Notes: generated by a model not told the origin, from the sequence alone. Counted from the first letter of the stretch, positions 11,495 through 24,110 are shown. The stretch: 64,000 bases of DNA from Dichotomocladium elegans (GCA_025716815.1 JAIXMN010000019.1:248001-312000); one strand, 5' to 3'. Program-made: numbers and translations.

Positions 11495-13500
11495 TCACGG
11501 TTCGTCAGCGAAATCTTTGGGAATCGAACCCTGTGAGTGAAGTCCGCGGATGATATGGTGCATGTTTAGAGACGCTGCCATGTCTCTGTTCCACAAACGA
11601 GGCTGGGTTCCGTTCTCTGCGCTGCTTCGGTTGATACATCTATTAAGGCCATGGGAGATTAGGGAGATTATTTCTATGGAAAAGATATTACATTACAAAT
11701 GGAATGAAATGTGTACCCTGAGGAACCCGTGGAAAATAACGTGAGTACACTTCCTTTCTTCGTGTACTCGCCGAACAGGTAGTGGATTCGGAACTTCCTT
11801 GAACGTGCGTAGGCTATCGGCCTCGCAGTCTGGACAACACCAGCTAGCTTTGAATGCGTCGATCAACTATACTCTCCACCCGCACGTTCCCCAGAAGCTG
11901 TCAAAACTCTTTCTCACGGAGAGATTCGCGAAACTGCGTAGAATTTCCCATGATGTATACCGCATCCGGACCGAACTTGGCATCCAGCCTGTTCACAAAC
12001 TTCCGGTTGACACGCTGCTTGTTTATGTGCGTGGAGAAATTGCAGCGAACGAAACAGGAAACTACGAGGCTCATGATCTGTGGCAGTGGAATCGTAGAAG
12101 TCTTAAAGAGTACTAAACACGGCTGTTGCTGGGTACAGATATTCGTAATATCTTCGATCCAGAGCATTGCTAGGTCTATCTGCTAAGTATGCCTCGGCCG
12201 GCCTGACGAGAGGTTCCAGGTCCTTGAGATGTTCCAGCAAACGGCGATACTTTTTGATCTTCCAGGTCTTGTCCTGCTCTTTTTTAGTATATCGGAATTG
12301 GATGCGGGCATTCGATGCAGAGCTTTCTTGCACTCAATAAAGCACCCCTCGCCTGCCTGTGTCGATAGTTACACAGCGATCTCGCAATGGTCCGCAGGCG
12401 TCAGGTCGGCGCTGTAACGCACGGGCTCCTGTATCACGCCTACTGCGGTTGCAATCGGTACTCCGCCAGGCCTCCTGTTCTTGAAAGCAGCGATGGCTAC
12501 ACCGTCAGTCGCGATGGTTCCATGGAAGCAAATCTCACCACATGTTTGACCCCTCATGGCTTTGGAATTCATGTTGATAATCTGACCCCAATAGCCGGGA
12601 ATATGGACCCTATCTGTGGCTTACCATCGGACTCCCATGACATTCTGGCGTAGGATCTTACTGTCAGTTAGGATGTAGCAAGGTGACCACGAACCACGAA
12701 GAGGGAAGCAGTTGAAGACGGGCGATTCAAGGGTTTCAAAGAGGAGAGTGATCTGGTAAAACGCTCCAAGGTGCTTTTTGGGATAGACTTTGGTGTCGTA
12801 ATAGATCCTATCGTGGTCAAATGTGTAATACTGCGAAAACAGGCTGGATGAGGTTGAAAGCTTCGCGTAAGTACCGTGGATCAGAAGGGATGTCGTCCCT
12901 CGCTAAACCCACGGCATGCGACGGCTAGTTTGAATCTTGTTGCTGGCACAATGGTCGTCTCCCGGATACTCTGACTGATTTCTTTCACGGAAAAGACTTC
13001 TGCTATCAGTTGTTGTTCAAGGACGGCTTTTAGTTGTCGTGTGTTGAGCAAAGCATTGACCGCGCGTCCGAAGTGCTGACCGACCCGCATATTGATGTTG
13101 TTGACGTATGCAGCGTAGACTCATGTGCCTTCGTAGGTCGCAAATCGTTGTGAGTATGGGAAACGTCGCCTCTCGTATGCGGTGATTAGGAGATACGAAG
13201 ACAACTAACGTCCGATCAAAGTTCGATATGTAGCCTTGTCACCCATGACATTCATTGTCCTTCCGTAATCAATCAGCGCAGGCCAGACTTCTTTCAAGAA
13301 CATTTTGCAAAGGTATACCCTAAAATCGAAGTTTCGTCGTTTTGGAACTCATGCAGGAAGACGAACTTTGCTAGTGCGTAGGCATGCATAGTCGTGGTAT
13401 AGACGAGGCTGGACAGCTGCTCTCGGTACCGCAGAAGCCACCGATGCAGCCAATGGAGGACTTTACCGCAATGATTTTGTTGGGTCAGGCCGGTGAGGAT
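11495..13500 (-). pseudogene. Fanzor/TnpB-like RuvC nuclease relic, copy C
   Basis: Reading down from about 13500, successive minus-strand frames show the same blocks as copies A and B: an N-terminal LAKFVFLHEF segment, YVNNINMRVGQ (about 13.1 kb), PATRFKLAVA, IYYDTKVYP, GSWSPCYILTDSK, and a TIDTGRR RuvC-I motif near 12365 followed by a TGA where copy A has a Cys codon. FRYTKKEQDKTW, DAKFGPDAVYIMGN, and finally WNRDMAASLN (about 11594-11574), the RuvC-III block with its catalytic-type Asp, follow. It ends in a GSIP tail and TGA at 11495-11497. At least one in-frame stop (after TYEGT near 13.13 kb) and several frame changes show it is dead. Identification as Fanzor rests on the RuvC motifs and their order; a TnpB-like or other RuvC transposon protein is the alternative. 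Confidence 0.72.
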
Positions 13501-14480
13501 TATTTCTCAGGACATTGGGAGAAGCCATAGTATGTATGATACAGGAGATATAGTAACATCTCAGTATCTTACAACCATGTGGAATACGTCGTGGCATACA
13601 TTTAAACAACAGGACTCGAAGAAAGGTTGATTTGCGGTATGAAGTTGAAGAGAAGGCCCTTTATAACTAATCTGTATCCAACGACTACTGCCAATGCTTG
13701 TTTTCGGCAACTGTTTTCCCGTAGGTGTGGATAAGGATCAATAATGACAGATTTTGTATTCTCTATTGGGAAAACACTATATCTGTGCACACCCAGAGGG
13801 ACCAGGCAACCAAAATACAAAGTTCCCTTTCTGATTCAAACATAAACAAAAGACAAAAAGTTGGCTCTTGTGCATATCTGTCTGTATTAATATGTGTAGT
13901 TGTTTATGGGTATCAAGCACCTCTTTAATTGGGCAGGATTTCAAGATAATATCACAACAATTGATACCAGAAAAGGCGAGACAAAAGCTTAGCTTACATG
14001 CTTTGCAATGCACTGTGGACTTGTTTCCTTGGTTTACCTGGGTCAGATCCGGAATGAGATTGACTAGTACCACATACTCTCGGTGGGGATTGCGAAGTCA
14101 TAGATAATAATACTTCTGTCAGAGACAACCAGGCTTATTCTTGGAGAAATGCCCTTGATTTGATTTTGGATATACCCATATTGCCATTAACTTCCCCAAG
14201 GAAGGGCAACAGTAGTAGGATCGATGATGACATCTCCAACAGTGAGAACTGCAAGCACAAGAGTACGGACAAGTGCTGTTCCTCAAACAAAAAATCCTGT
14301 CCCTTTAAAGATAGTAGCTGATTGTCGGAAGGTCACTAAGAGTAGACTTACAAGACTACAGCAGATATAATATTATACAAGCCGGAAATATTACTTTTGT
14401 TCCATCCATGTAAAAGTCTGTCCACCTTGATTTCTTATAAATAATGGACTTTCTGAGTGAACTCTTTCTTCTTTATCAAA
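13501..14480. other. AT-rich spacer between Fanzor copy C and hairpin repeat
   Basis: About 1 kb with no supported gene; short frames only. Confidence 0.4.
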
Positions 14481-14875
14481 TCCATCCTCAACCTCTCTTC
14501 CATGACCTTACCCGGTATGAATCCTATATGCTATCGTCTTGTTTTTTATTGGTGACTGACACTCGTTGTTGTTTCTAAATTGACTCATCCTATCCGTACC
14601 CAAGGTCATGGAAGGGAATGCGACAGATACCGGACTCCTCGGTGGGGCCGTGATTTGGTTACTTTCGGGCATGGCCCTTTTCTTTTTGTCGCTACTCCCC
14701 TCATCCCTCTGGTCCCTCTGGGGTTATTTTGCCGTGCGGTATGATTTGCTACGCGCGGACGCCTCTGGCCACCCGCCTTCACCGTTGCTTCTGCCGTTGT
14801 TCCCCATCCTGTTCCTTCATCCCGATTATCGTCGGGGTGTACCTGGCTAATCCCGTGGACGAGGGTGTAGGGTAC
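14480..14875 (+). repeat. Dispersed hairpin repeat, copy R1
   Basis: This segment is similar to the copies at 24990-25300 (-) and 54710-54960 (-), and partly to 23735-23880 (+). Shared blocks include CTCTCTTCCATG, a CCGGTATGA block about 15 bp later, and a CCCGATTATCGTCGGG hairpin (the other copies have CCCGGTTATC followed by a CCGGG-like arm). It may be a decayed multi-copy gene or a non-autonomous element; no protein family is recognised. Confidence 0.55.
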
Positions 14876-15317
14876 AAGATATGAAGAAGGATCAATATTC
14901 TTTGTTGACTAACGATTTTCTTTATTGCTTCGAATGTCAATGCGAATTCTTTTTACCTATTGATACGACAATTTTATACAATCCTATGCGCCGACATTTA
15001 TTTTTGAAAATAAAGTATTTGTTCGTCTCCCTAATTTCCCACCAAGCAGATCAGAAATCATCTCCATTTCGAGAGGATCCTACTATCACTAATGCTTCTG
15101 GACAGCGGTTTCGATCGTCCTAAACATGCACACAACGCATGATCAACAATGCTGTCTCTCGTTCTCTTAAAAAGGCCATGTAGAAACCCGGAAACTCTTC
15201 CATTGCCGCAGATGGATAGAGAGCACGAGTTATCACCTTTAACGGATCTTTGTTGATTGTTCTCGTATCGGCTAGCTCCTATCTAATGACGCAAACAGCA
15301 CATGTGCGACGAATAAA
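14876..15317. other. Intergenic
   Basis: AT-rich with no supported gene. Confidence 0.4.
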
Positions 15318-15698
15318 TCACCGAGGTATGTCGGCTGAGTAGTAATAACTCGAAAACGAGCAAAGAAAAAAAGGGTCAAAGCATCGATGATCAGATGGAC
15401 AAGCAGACACATATCCCATTATTAAGGTCAAAGGAAATAGCCGAAAAACGCCTTTGTAGTCTGTGCAAGTAACTTCCACTTCTTCGGCGGATTTAGGAAT
15501 CCATTGAGGTTGCTCATCTACATCGAATACATAAAACCTGATATCCATCACACATCCATATCCGTGATCCTTTCGCCAAGCAGACGCTGCGGGGTAGAAT
15601 AGCCGGAGCGGAATTACCAGATTTTGCTTGTTTGCTCCTGGAAACCTGGTCTGGTTTCGCACGCGAAATAACGCATCAAAGAGAGAAAAATGCGGCAC
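15318..15698 (-). CDS. Possible small gene of unknown function
   Basis: An open frame of 126 codons starts 126 bp upstream of the divergent VPS9 gene. The first 90 residues have a protein-like composition (a MDIRFYVFDVDEQPQW stretch, then an acidic segment), while the end after TCTDYKG looks like untranslated read-through. No domain is recognised. It could be the first exon of a spliced gene, but no clear donor was found. Confidence 0.3.
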   Translation of the reverse strand: MPHFSLFDALFRVRNQTRFPGANKQNLVIPLRLFYPAASAWRKDHGYGCVMDIRFYVFDVDEQPQWIPKSAEEVEVTCTDYKGVFRLFPLTLIMGYVSACPSDHRCFDPFFLCSFSSYYYSADIPR

Positions 15699-15823
15699 TC
15701 AAAATGTCTGGTGCGTGCGCCCACATTGAGGGTCTGCTTTTTTTTCCACTCTTTGGTTGCGGCGGTAACCGATTCCCTTGTTGTTGCAGCCCCTGGCCGT
15801 TCCTCTTTTTTTACCACATTGAA

Positions 15824-18800
15824 ATGTCTTTTGCAATTCCTTATCTCTTTAAAAACGGTGCAAAAAAGAGGAGGGATTATAACGCGCGTCAACCTCCGCA
15901 ATCTGCAGCGCAAGCCGACTCCTCTTCTAGCATCAGCAGCGACAGTGATTCAAGAGAACAATCATACCCTACGCTCGTTGCCATGACTCAAGCGAGAGGA
16001 GGGGTTTCTCAGAATCCCTCTCCTACTTCTTCAATCACATCTCGGTCACGTCCCACGTCTATAGGACCTCATCTGACTACACCACTAGAGCCTGAAGAGC
16101 TCGAGAATAACCGTTTTTACCGTTATAACCGAATGCATTTTAACCTGATCTTCTCACGCTCCTCCGTCGTTTGCGTTCCTCATTCCCGATCGCTAGAGGG
16201 TTTGATACTCACCAAGGACTTTATTGGTAACGTTTACAAATATTTAGGCAGCTGCTGCGTCGGTCCATATTGGAACTCTAACGTCTACGCCATTAGAAAC
16301 TCACTCTTACAACCCATCGCCGTATTATCAGGGCCAGTATCAGGCAGCAAACGGCAAGGTCATCTCGATTGAACTTCCGATTATCAGCACCATGTCTGGT
16401 AAGTCGAAATGAAACAAGGCGCAGACACATCCCTTCCTCCTCCCCTTCCTCCCCTCTCCCTTCGCCTCCGTCTCCGCTTTCTACCCTTCGCCCTCCTGAT
16501 CCGAGCTAGGTTTCAAGGAGCCCCGGATTGTCTACGTCATGGCAGAGGAATGGGTCTACATTAAACGGAAAAAGATCAGGGTGTTCATGATTGAAAGAGC
16601 TTTAGAAGGCGATCCTCTGGTGAGCGACAAAGTTTTTTTTTATCCACTATAGACCCAAAACTCAACATTCTTGTTTTGCCTCTTGTTCTTTAGCCTCCAC
16701 AGCCGCGAAGCCCAAACACCCTTTCCATTCCAACCGTGCGCAACTCCAAAACGTAAGCTTGAACGTGATGTTTGTCAATAAGACAACTCAGTTTGATGAT
16801 CCAGTGACCTCGACTTTCTCAATATGCTTCCAGAGAATGCCGAAGCGATGATTGAGCTCCAGCTGGGTATACAAAAGTTCGTCAATACCTACGTCTACAT
16901 CCGAGGTTTCAACGCGTACACTGTGGATAAGATCCAACATATGTACGCCAAGGCATACATGGTAAAAAGTAATGGAATAGCCCTTGTGTGTGCGTTCGCT
17001 CTAATTTCCCTGCCAGACGATCCTCCAAAAAAACAGTCGGCTGCGGGAGGCATGTCTTGTTCAATCGGAGCATGACCATCTATTGGAATTAGTGGAAAAG
17101 TAAGGTTCTCACACTCCTCGTCTTTTGCTATTCAAACTAAAAAGAGACGATCCACCCTTTTGATCTTAGTGTGGTCATGGGCTTCTTGTACGATAAGATC
17201 TGGGTGCAGTCGCTCAGGACCATCCTCCAATCCCAGGACAGCTATCTAGACTCTATTTGCTCTGCCTATGCTCGAGAATCCATCACCCTTAATCGCTACG
17301 CCGTCAGCCACCCTATGTGCGATATGGATTTGGGGTCCTTTCAGGCAGCTATCGCATGTCTTCGCCGGGTCGATACCGAGACAGAACCACCTATCTCCGT
17401 CGATGATGACAGACCTGCTGCTCCTGTGCTTCAGAACACTGCAGGTGATCAACTTGCATTCACACCTTTGGAGAAGTTGGCATGCGTCCGCATGACGCTC
17501 GATTTAATTACTACTGCCGTATCAGATTATATCCATTCTACATCTGTCAACGCTATTGATGATGGTAAGTCTTCCTGCTCTTTAGCGTTTTAACGAATAA
17601 ACCGACTTTCCCATGTACATGTATTAATGCACGACTATAACCAGACGATTCCCCCGTGACCGCTGATGAAATGATACCACTTTTTGCATACATCCTAGTT
17701 CACAGCCGGATAACCCGAATTGCCAGCCTTGCATTCTATATGGAACATTTTCGCCTTTCTCACATCGAACGATCCGAACACAGGTACAATGAAAGAGTGA
17801 ATAAACACCCAAGAGTTTTAACATGATTTTGCCATTTGCTATTTCGTCCAACGCAGCTTTGCGCTTGTCACTCTCAAAGCTGCTGCCGATTTCCTCAAAG
17901 CAGACCCGCTCTCTCTCCTCGATGCCAGCTCGGAAAAGTCAAACGTGTCCACTTCATCGACCCCATCCTCTGCCCTGTCTCCTAAGCTGCAGAATATCCG
18001 AGCACGCTCCACCTCCTTTAGCTCTCCGATTTCGTCCCCGCAAATTAATGCCGCTGTAACACAAGGATCAGTTCATTACCGTTCCGTCTCAATGTCATCA
18101 TCGTCTGTCGGAACAACCAAATTACGCCACCGCAAATCGCACAGCGCGGACCTGCAAAACATGGCTGAAGAACAGCAAACGATCGAGCGCAACACCCACG
18201 GCAGCAGCAACAGCAGTCATAGCAGCCACCATCATCATGCTCATCATCACAGTCTTAACCACGGCTATCATTACTATGGGGCCACCAGCAGTAACTGTAA
18301 CAGCGGTAGCAACAATGGTGGCAACAGCAATAGCAATAACAACATCAACCATAACAACAACACCCTTCTCCGGCGCAACTCATTGACGCCGAGTGTCATC
18401 ATTCGACCCATTGTCGCCCAACCCAGTAGCATTAGTCTAGCGAGCAGTCCCAACAGAAGAAGCCTGGAAATCAGTCATGATTGGATGATTGGAAAACAGC
18501 AGCAACACACCAACAATAATGCACCAAAGACACCGGCCATCAGTCATTCTCGGCCAATCGTCTCGACAACGTTTCCTACAATTTCAAACTCGAGCCCGCT
18601 TCCAGGCTTCAACCAGAAACTGCTTTCTCCAGAGACAGTGACGCCGCCCGCGGCTACGACTCAAGAGACACGCAAACTTGCCCGATCGCTGAGCTCAACA
18701 TCATCGCTTTATGCCAAAAAGTCCCACAATAATAGTCCGCCCGAGATTATCAACATTCGTCAAAAGGGACGCCCTGCCTCTATTTGCATTGATCCCCGAT

Positions 18801-18943
18801 CTATGCATCAACCGCACCTGGACAATGATGATGATGATGAACAAGACGATGGGCTCGGTGACTTTTTGTTGGGTCTACGTGGCGTGGATGGCGATATAGT
18901 GGGGGAGCGATCAGGATCTTATCGGACTGTGCGCCGCTTGTAG
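15824..18943 (+). CDS. VPS9-domain Rab5-type guanine nucleotide exchange factor
   Basis: Nine exons (15824-16226, 16297-16398, 16510-16619, 16694-16752, 16805-16961, 17017-17099, 17170-17564, 17645-17783, 17857-18943) keep one frame and give 844 residues. The VPS9 core spans about residues 300-500: VVMGFLYDKIW, PLEKLACVRM, then TADEMIPLFAYIL with the Asp-Glu pair, and ASLAFYMEHFR followed by FALVTLKAAADFL. Known VPS9 proteins load GTP on Rab5/Vps21 GTPases at early endosomes; yeast Vps9 and Muk1 are the reference proteins. Upstream lies a conserved SVVCVPHSRSLEGL-LTKDFI block. The C-terminal 300 residues are Ser/His/Asn-rich and disordered, ending near an acidic DNDDDDEQDD patch. The first intron acceptor was chosen because CATTAG gives continuous protein, unlike an earlier TTTAG. 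Confidence 0.88.
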
Positions 18944-19042
18944 AGCGTATCACTGCTGCTCTTTTACTATTATTACTATTACAACTGCTACTGCTATTAC
19001 TACTACTATTATTATCGCCGTTGCTTCTGCGTTTTACTCGTG

Positions 19043-19048
<6 letters not shown>

Positions 19049-19074
<26 letters not shown>
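19049..19074. repeat. CT microsatellite
   Basis: About thirteen CT units in the 3' flank of the VPS9 gene. Confidence 0.9.
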
Positions 19075-19288
19075 GGTATTCTCCGCGCTGGGATGGTTGG
19101 TGTTAAAACAATAGATACCCGAATGCCTTTACCAGTGTATCCAAGCATATACATCCAAGTACATGCACTCATTCCCTATTTTTTACTCCCTCCCCCTTCT
19201 CTCTCTAAGAAAGTGAAAAATTGTACATATAATAAAAAAGCATTTAGCAGGAAATGAAAGAAAACAGAGACATGAGGGTATATACATA

Positions 19289-19314
19289 ATATATATATAT
19301 ATATATATATATAT
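19289..19314. repeat. TA microsatellite
   Basis: About thirteen alternating AT units, 17 bp beyond the stop of the convergent DDHD gene, in the shared 3' flank. Confidence 0.9.
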
Positions 19315-19330
19315 GCATAAGATGTTTTGA

Positions 19331-22122
19331 TTAGCTTTGTCTATAAATTTCCCTGGCAAGAAATGCAGCAACGTCAACGTCCTTCCAATACGCCAGGTGT
19401 GTGGCAATGGCGCCCCAGTAAGCGTTGTCTACAGTATTTTCTTGAAGGCAATAATCGACCCGGCCCGTAACATTGAGTGCCTGGAGTCGGCGCGCGCCGT
19501 CCGAGTAGCGTGAGGTATCTGGCGCTACAATGACCGGAACCGGCGGTCCTTGTCGGGTGCTGTTGACACCATGATTCCATGCGGACACTAAGACCGCCGA
19601 GTCACTGCTTGACCGAGCATGTCGGTTTGATATGAACCCATTAGTAAGCGAAACATCAGCGGCTGCCGATGTTGCCGCTGCAATGCCGCTGGTCGCTTTG
19701 CCGCTGTCAGACACGGCAGTAGTTGCCTGGTGTTCATGGGCATTTTCTTCACTGTCGCTGCTGTTGCTAGACTGCAAATCTTCGTATATTTGTTGGGTGG
19801 AAAGACCAAGACTGCGCATCACAAGGTTTGCAGTCAAGCCATACTTGATAGACTCGTACATGGCCCCCGCCCGATTGGTGATTCCCCCTGACCCACTAGC
19901 ACGTTTGCCTTTGGCCTTGTTGAGAACGAGATCCTTGATATGCGGAATGGTAGCTGGCTTGATGGTGGAACCGAACTGTCGGGATATGAGCGGCTCCAAT
20001 CGGTAGGCGATCGGATCCAGCTAGTGAGTTGGACGTAGATGAGCTAACGACCTAGCTTGTCTAGTACATCATCGAAAAACACTACCTTGTGAAATATATT
20101 GTACAGGTTATTGACAGCAGGGAAATAGCATTGGGACGATAGCCGGCCTTGGTATCCTCGAGCCTTTCGGGGAACAATGCGAGTGCCCTTGACAAGCAAC
20201 ATCAGGCCCGCTGGTGATCCTAGCCCAAAAAAATTTTCCGTTTTGAACAGCAGTGTGTTCATTTTTTTGAGCGATTTTAATAAGGCCGGCTGATGGATGG
20301 CCGCTGCCAGCTCGTCTCGTGTAGGGGGTGGTGTTTTCGGTTGCAATGCAAGCATATCAAACGCAACAAGGGCCTTGATATAATGATATATACAGAATGA
20401 GATGGATCAGATCCGCTTCTAACCAGCAAATGTTCACTTACCCCAAGAGAATGACCAATGATGGACACCTTGCCGTCTCGCTCTAGAAAATCCGGATTGC
20501 GCGTCACATAGCGTAGAAATATGTCATTGATTAGCATGCAAATGGCAGTCGTCATTTGCTCTCGATATTTTGGAGTTAAATAGAGCGGTACTATGGTCGG
20601 TCAGTATCTCTTTGTATTTTTCCGTCTGCGGTTTACTCACTATCAATGATAACATCAGATACAATAGATCGGATATTCGGTACGCCGTCAACGGTAAGTT
20701 CGTCAAGTGTAGGGCAACCATCGTCCCCATCCGGTTCGCCCAGATCTGCCTCCGTCTGCTGCTGCCCCTCTTCTCGTGATATCCCAAACTTAATTTCATG
20801 CCTCCATGGCACAGGTAAAAACTGAATGCCATTTGATTTCTCCCCTGCCATAACCGCAGGGAATACAGATTTCACGGCTTTTCGGAGGTTATCAACGTCT
20901 GTGGGCTAGGTGAGCTCGTGCTTCAGGACCCGCGCACATTCATAGCACAATATACCATTGACAAAGTTTTGACCCACAAATCTCTGGCCGGCGCTATCGG
21001 TTTCGTTCTTATACGTCAGTCTTTTTTTTTCTATAGACTAGCTCCGCCACCCCTTACCCAGGCACCACAAAAACTATATGGTCAATCGGCCTTATGCCTT
21101 CGTCTTCGCTGCCCTGAATCTCGACATGGCTCTGTTCAGTCATTTGCTCGTCTAAACATATAGCATCGTCAACTGAAGTATCCTGCTCCCGGTCAGCTTT
21201 GCGTAATGACGATAATGTCGGGGACGATTTCGATCCACGCAAATGCCTGTCTACAGTTGCTTGGTAACCTCGGACCAACCGTGTCCCTCCCAAGTTTTGT
21301 TTGTTTGTCAAACGTGTGATGATACTTTTTGCGAGCTTGCTACTCGTGCTGTTTCTATATAGTCCCTTTCTGATGAGCTTTTCCCTCCTTATCTCCATAT
21401 AACAGGGCTCCTTACGATAAAAGCCATGCGCTCTGTGGGCCAGTATAGGCAACATACTGACCCAGGTATGGACCTAGCAGGTTCCATTGTTTTTCCACCG
21501 GCTGACTTGCCAACGCCAGTTGCAGTTTTTCTTCTTCGAGTGTTGTGGTAGATGCCTCGCTGCGCTTAACGCTCAGAAGTCCTGCGTCATTGTATGGTTT
21601 ATATTTCCTGAAACGTGCTATTTATATACATGCGCACTTATATTCTCGTTCAGTCCAAAGATGAAAATATTCTTACCGATAACCAGCCTCAATCTGCTGC
21701 GCCAGCACTTCTTCGCATGGCGTCCATTTCGAACCGTCGGCTTGCATAAACCAAGTTGCTCGTCGTACGGGGTATGTAGGTCCCTCCCAGTATACGGGGG
21801 AAAGGGTACGATAGAACACCTTGACTTCGAACAGATGGTCCTCGTTCACCGGCACAGTCTTTGACATATCATCCGACTGAATATATCCAACGGTTAAGAG
21901 TGAGAATACAGTTACATGTGTATGCTTACATATACGTGCTTGTGTGCGTGCTATACTGCTTACCTCAAGTGCTTTCTCTAAAGCGTCGGAATCTCGTTGG
22001 GAGAATGCAACCCATTTTTGTTTTTTGGATCGTGTGCTCTCAACCGCATAAAACCTACCCCACAGGAACTCAGTACCCGGTACGTTCTGACAGCTCTCCT
22101 TCCCTTTATAGTGCCTCACCAT
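19331..22122 (-). CDS. DDHD-domain phospholipase A1
   Basis: Nine exons on the minus strand (22122-21964, 21876-21677, 21571-21416, 21369-21058, 21020-20956, 20898-20641, 20590-20442, 20373-20086, 20020-19331) give about 758 residues. Seen: an N-terminal RRATWFMQADG block followed by PCEEVLAQQIE, then GGTRLVRGY, HIVFVVPG, GQRFVGQNFVND followed by VDNLRKAVKSVFP, YLTPKYREQ, the lipase elbow GHSLG (Ser431), and a C-terminal DDHD region with DPIAYRLEPLI, ending in GRVDYCLQ and YWG-ATHLAYW. Known homologues (DDHD1/2, PA-PLA1, yeast YOR022C) cleave phosphatidic acid and related lipids at membranes. The start is uncertain: a proline-rich exon upstream to about 22230 may exist. The acceptor at 21572 (CTGAG) is weak. 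A Ser/Asp-rich insert lies before the last 110 residues. Confidence 0.88.
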
Positions 22123-23734
22123 CGAGGTTCCAAACTCGGCGCGTATGGATCAGGCGTCAGGCCAATGCTTCTAGGGCTCCCAAGCGGCATGGGCCGATGG
22201 CGCAAATCTCGCTCAAGCATCAAGTTTGTCGAAATGAAAAAGACGGGGGAAAAAGAATGCGGATAATAAATTTGCTCTGTCCGAAGCTGTCCTCCCTTCA
22301 CGCCCTATCGCCTCGCCTCCAACCGCCCCCCCCCAAAAAAAAAAGAAAACTCGCCTCACCTCCCCCAACGAGGCTTCGCTAATTTTTCCTTTATCATCTC
22401 TCTGTCAAGGCCTTACTATTTAATCTGTGTAACTTTATGCAGCTTAGAGATTTAACCATCTTCCCAACTCGAAGATCACACTCACGTCGTTAAAAGAGCT
22501 CAGCGAGCTCTCCTCTACAAAAACACGCCTATACAGGGTTTGACAGAATTATGTTTGATGAGCATGCCAGCTTTTTATCCTATGGACTAGGTCGTTGACA
22601 CATATTCACCAGCGAAAGGATGCATATTTCTGACGACAAAAATAGACTTTGCCCGCGGTTACCCCACTTGCGTACCGATGACGCAAAGACAATCGCATGC
22701 ATCATATTGAATCTACTAGTCTTGAGGCCTACTATCTGCAGCGAACCTATCCGGATTCAACGACGCGAATGACTTCCTATGTTGCCAAGCATTATTATGA
22801 ATAGCATTTCCGGTCCATCAATATGTAATACTAATAGGTCACCATTCGATTACCAAAGAATTAGATAAATTAACACACCTCACAATTTACAACATTATTT
22901 ACTGTTATACGCATATAAACAATATCAATATTGCAGTATAATGACGTATCTCGTAACTCTTCGGTGTACTGGTTGAATTCCTCTCCATTATTGATCCTTG
23001 GAATGACGCGAGATTGTAATCCACGTACGATACTTGTGAGGTAACAGCCAATATTGCCCTCACTGATGCTTCGTTGAAAATTTTCCCTTTGAGTATCAGA
23101 CACGAGGTCACTGAGTAAGAGAGGCCTATCTTCAGTCGAATTTAACGGTTAAGCCGCTGGAGTTCTTGTTGCTGAATTTCCATCCATGTCCCCAAAATGA
23201 CACGATCTATGTCAGTGAAGGGAATCACAGCGCACGCGTTAATCGATGGTGAGCCGCTAAGGCTAAATTTAATCATCATCATCAGTATCAGATATGACAA
23301 TAACCGCAGGTTCACGACCGTTGAAAGCCGCCTCGGCCCAATTTGTCTGTTCTTTCTAGGACAGCGCTACTGCGCGAATCTTGCGACTCGATATTTGCAA
23401 ATTCAATACTGAACTTTGTTGTTGTCATCCATTGTGATTAATAATCTCGTCGTAATAGGTTGGCAATGTGCTAAGTAGAACTATTAGTCACTTGGTACAT
23501 CCCATACAGCGATGTAATATGTTATACTTCGGTGCATAGTACGCCAGTAGGTCTGTTGATTGCGCGCGGCCGAAAGATAGGAGAGACAAAATCAAAATGG
23601 TCGATGACTTTGAATGGGTATATACGCGGGGAGCGACGGTGGCAAGTTTTGAGTTGGAGTCTGCAGCGGCCTTCCCATGCTCTTTCGATGGCTATAATCT
23701 GTGCTTGATCCTTGTTGGTCAAAATGCTATGAGC
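22123..23734. other. Gene-free, repeat-like stretch
   Basis: No supported gene. A minus frame at 23103-22870 (77 codons, with YLTSIVRGLQSRV) has protein-like composition but no recognised family. A pyrimidine-rich and poly-A stretch near 22320-22350 lies in the 5' flank of the DDHD gene. Confidence 0.4.
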
Positions 23735-23880
23735 TCAAGATATTTAACAAACGTGACGCTTGCCCCGTTCCTCTCGTTCCTCTGCCGCTGTCTCTCCATC
23801 CCGGTTATCACCGGGACTATACAGGTAAGCTCCTGGGTCCTTCGGGACCCTTGAGTGTAAGTTAAAGGGTGTGGAGGAAG
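23735..23880 (+). repeat. Dispersed hairpin repeat, copy R2 (partial)
   Basis: This contains a CCCGGTTATCACCGGG hairpin and then a GGGTCCTTCGGGACCC hairpin followed by TTGAGTGTAAGTT. The second block is the exact reverse complement, over about 34 bp, of the block at 54715-54750. Confidence 0.65.
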
Positions 23881-23984
23881 GATTACTGTGTTCAGCTGAC
23901 TAATGAGTATCCATTCTGATACACTTTAAGATATCTCAATCTACGCAGTCAGAGGCGGAAGTTGATGGAAAACATGGTTAAAAC

Positions 23985-24110
23985 TCGACTGTTGAGCGAT
24001 CATTGCTGCGCGCCTGTATCGACCAAGAGATATCCGATGGGAAAACCGGCGACTTCTATTGGTAAGGATGCCAAATGGCCCACATACCCTCCCAGCAACG
24101 TCTGCGTTGA
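23985..24110 (-). pseudogene. Retropepsin-like fragment
   Basis: A short minus-strand frame reads GFPIGYLLVDTGAQ and then hits a stop. The hydrophobic-DTGA signature is that of a retroelement aspartic protease. Nothing else of the element (RT, integrase) is readable nearby, so it is a relic at best. Confidence 0.4.

Noticed and set aside
11519..11531. GGGTTCGATTCCC, a perfect Pol III B-box-like word on the minus strand
   Set aside because: It lies inside the last codons of the Fanzor copy C frame (the GSIP tail), and no cloverleaf or A box forms around it, so I treat it as coincidence.
16227..16247. A 21-bp intron in the VPS9 gene ending at TTTAG
   Set aside because: Too short for the spliceosome and it does not give continuous protein; the acceptor at 16296 does.
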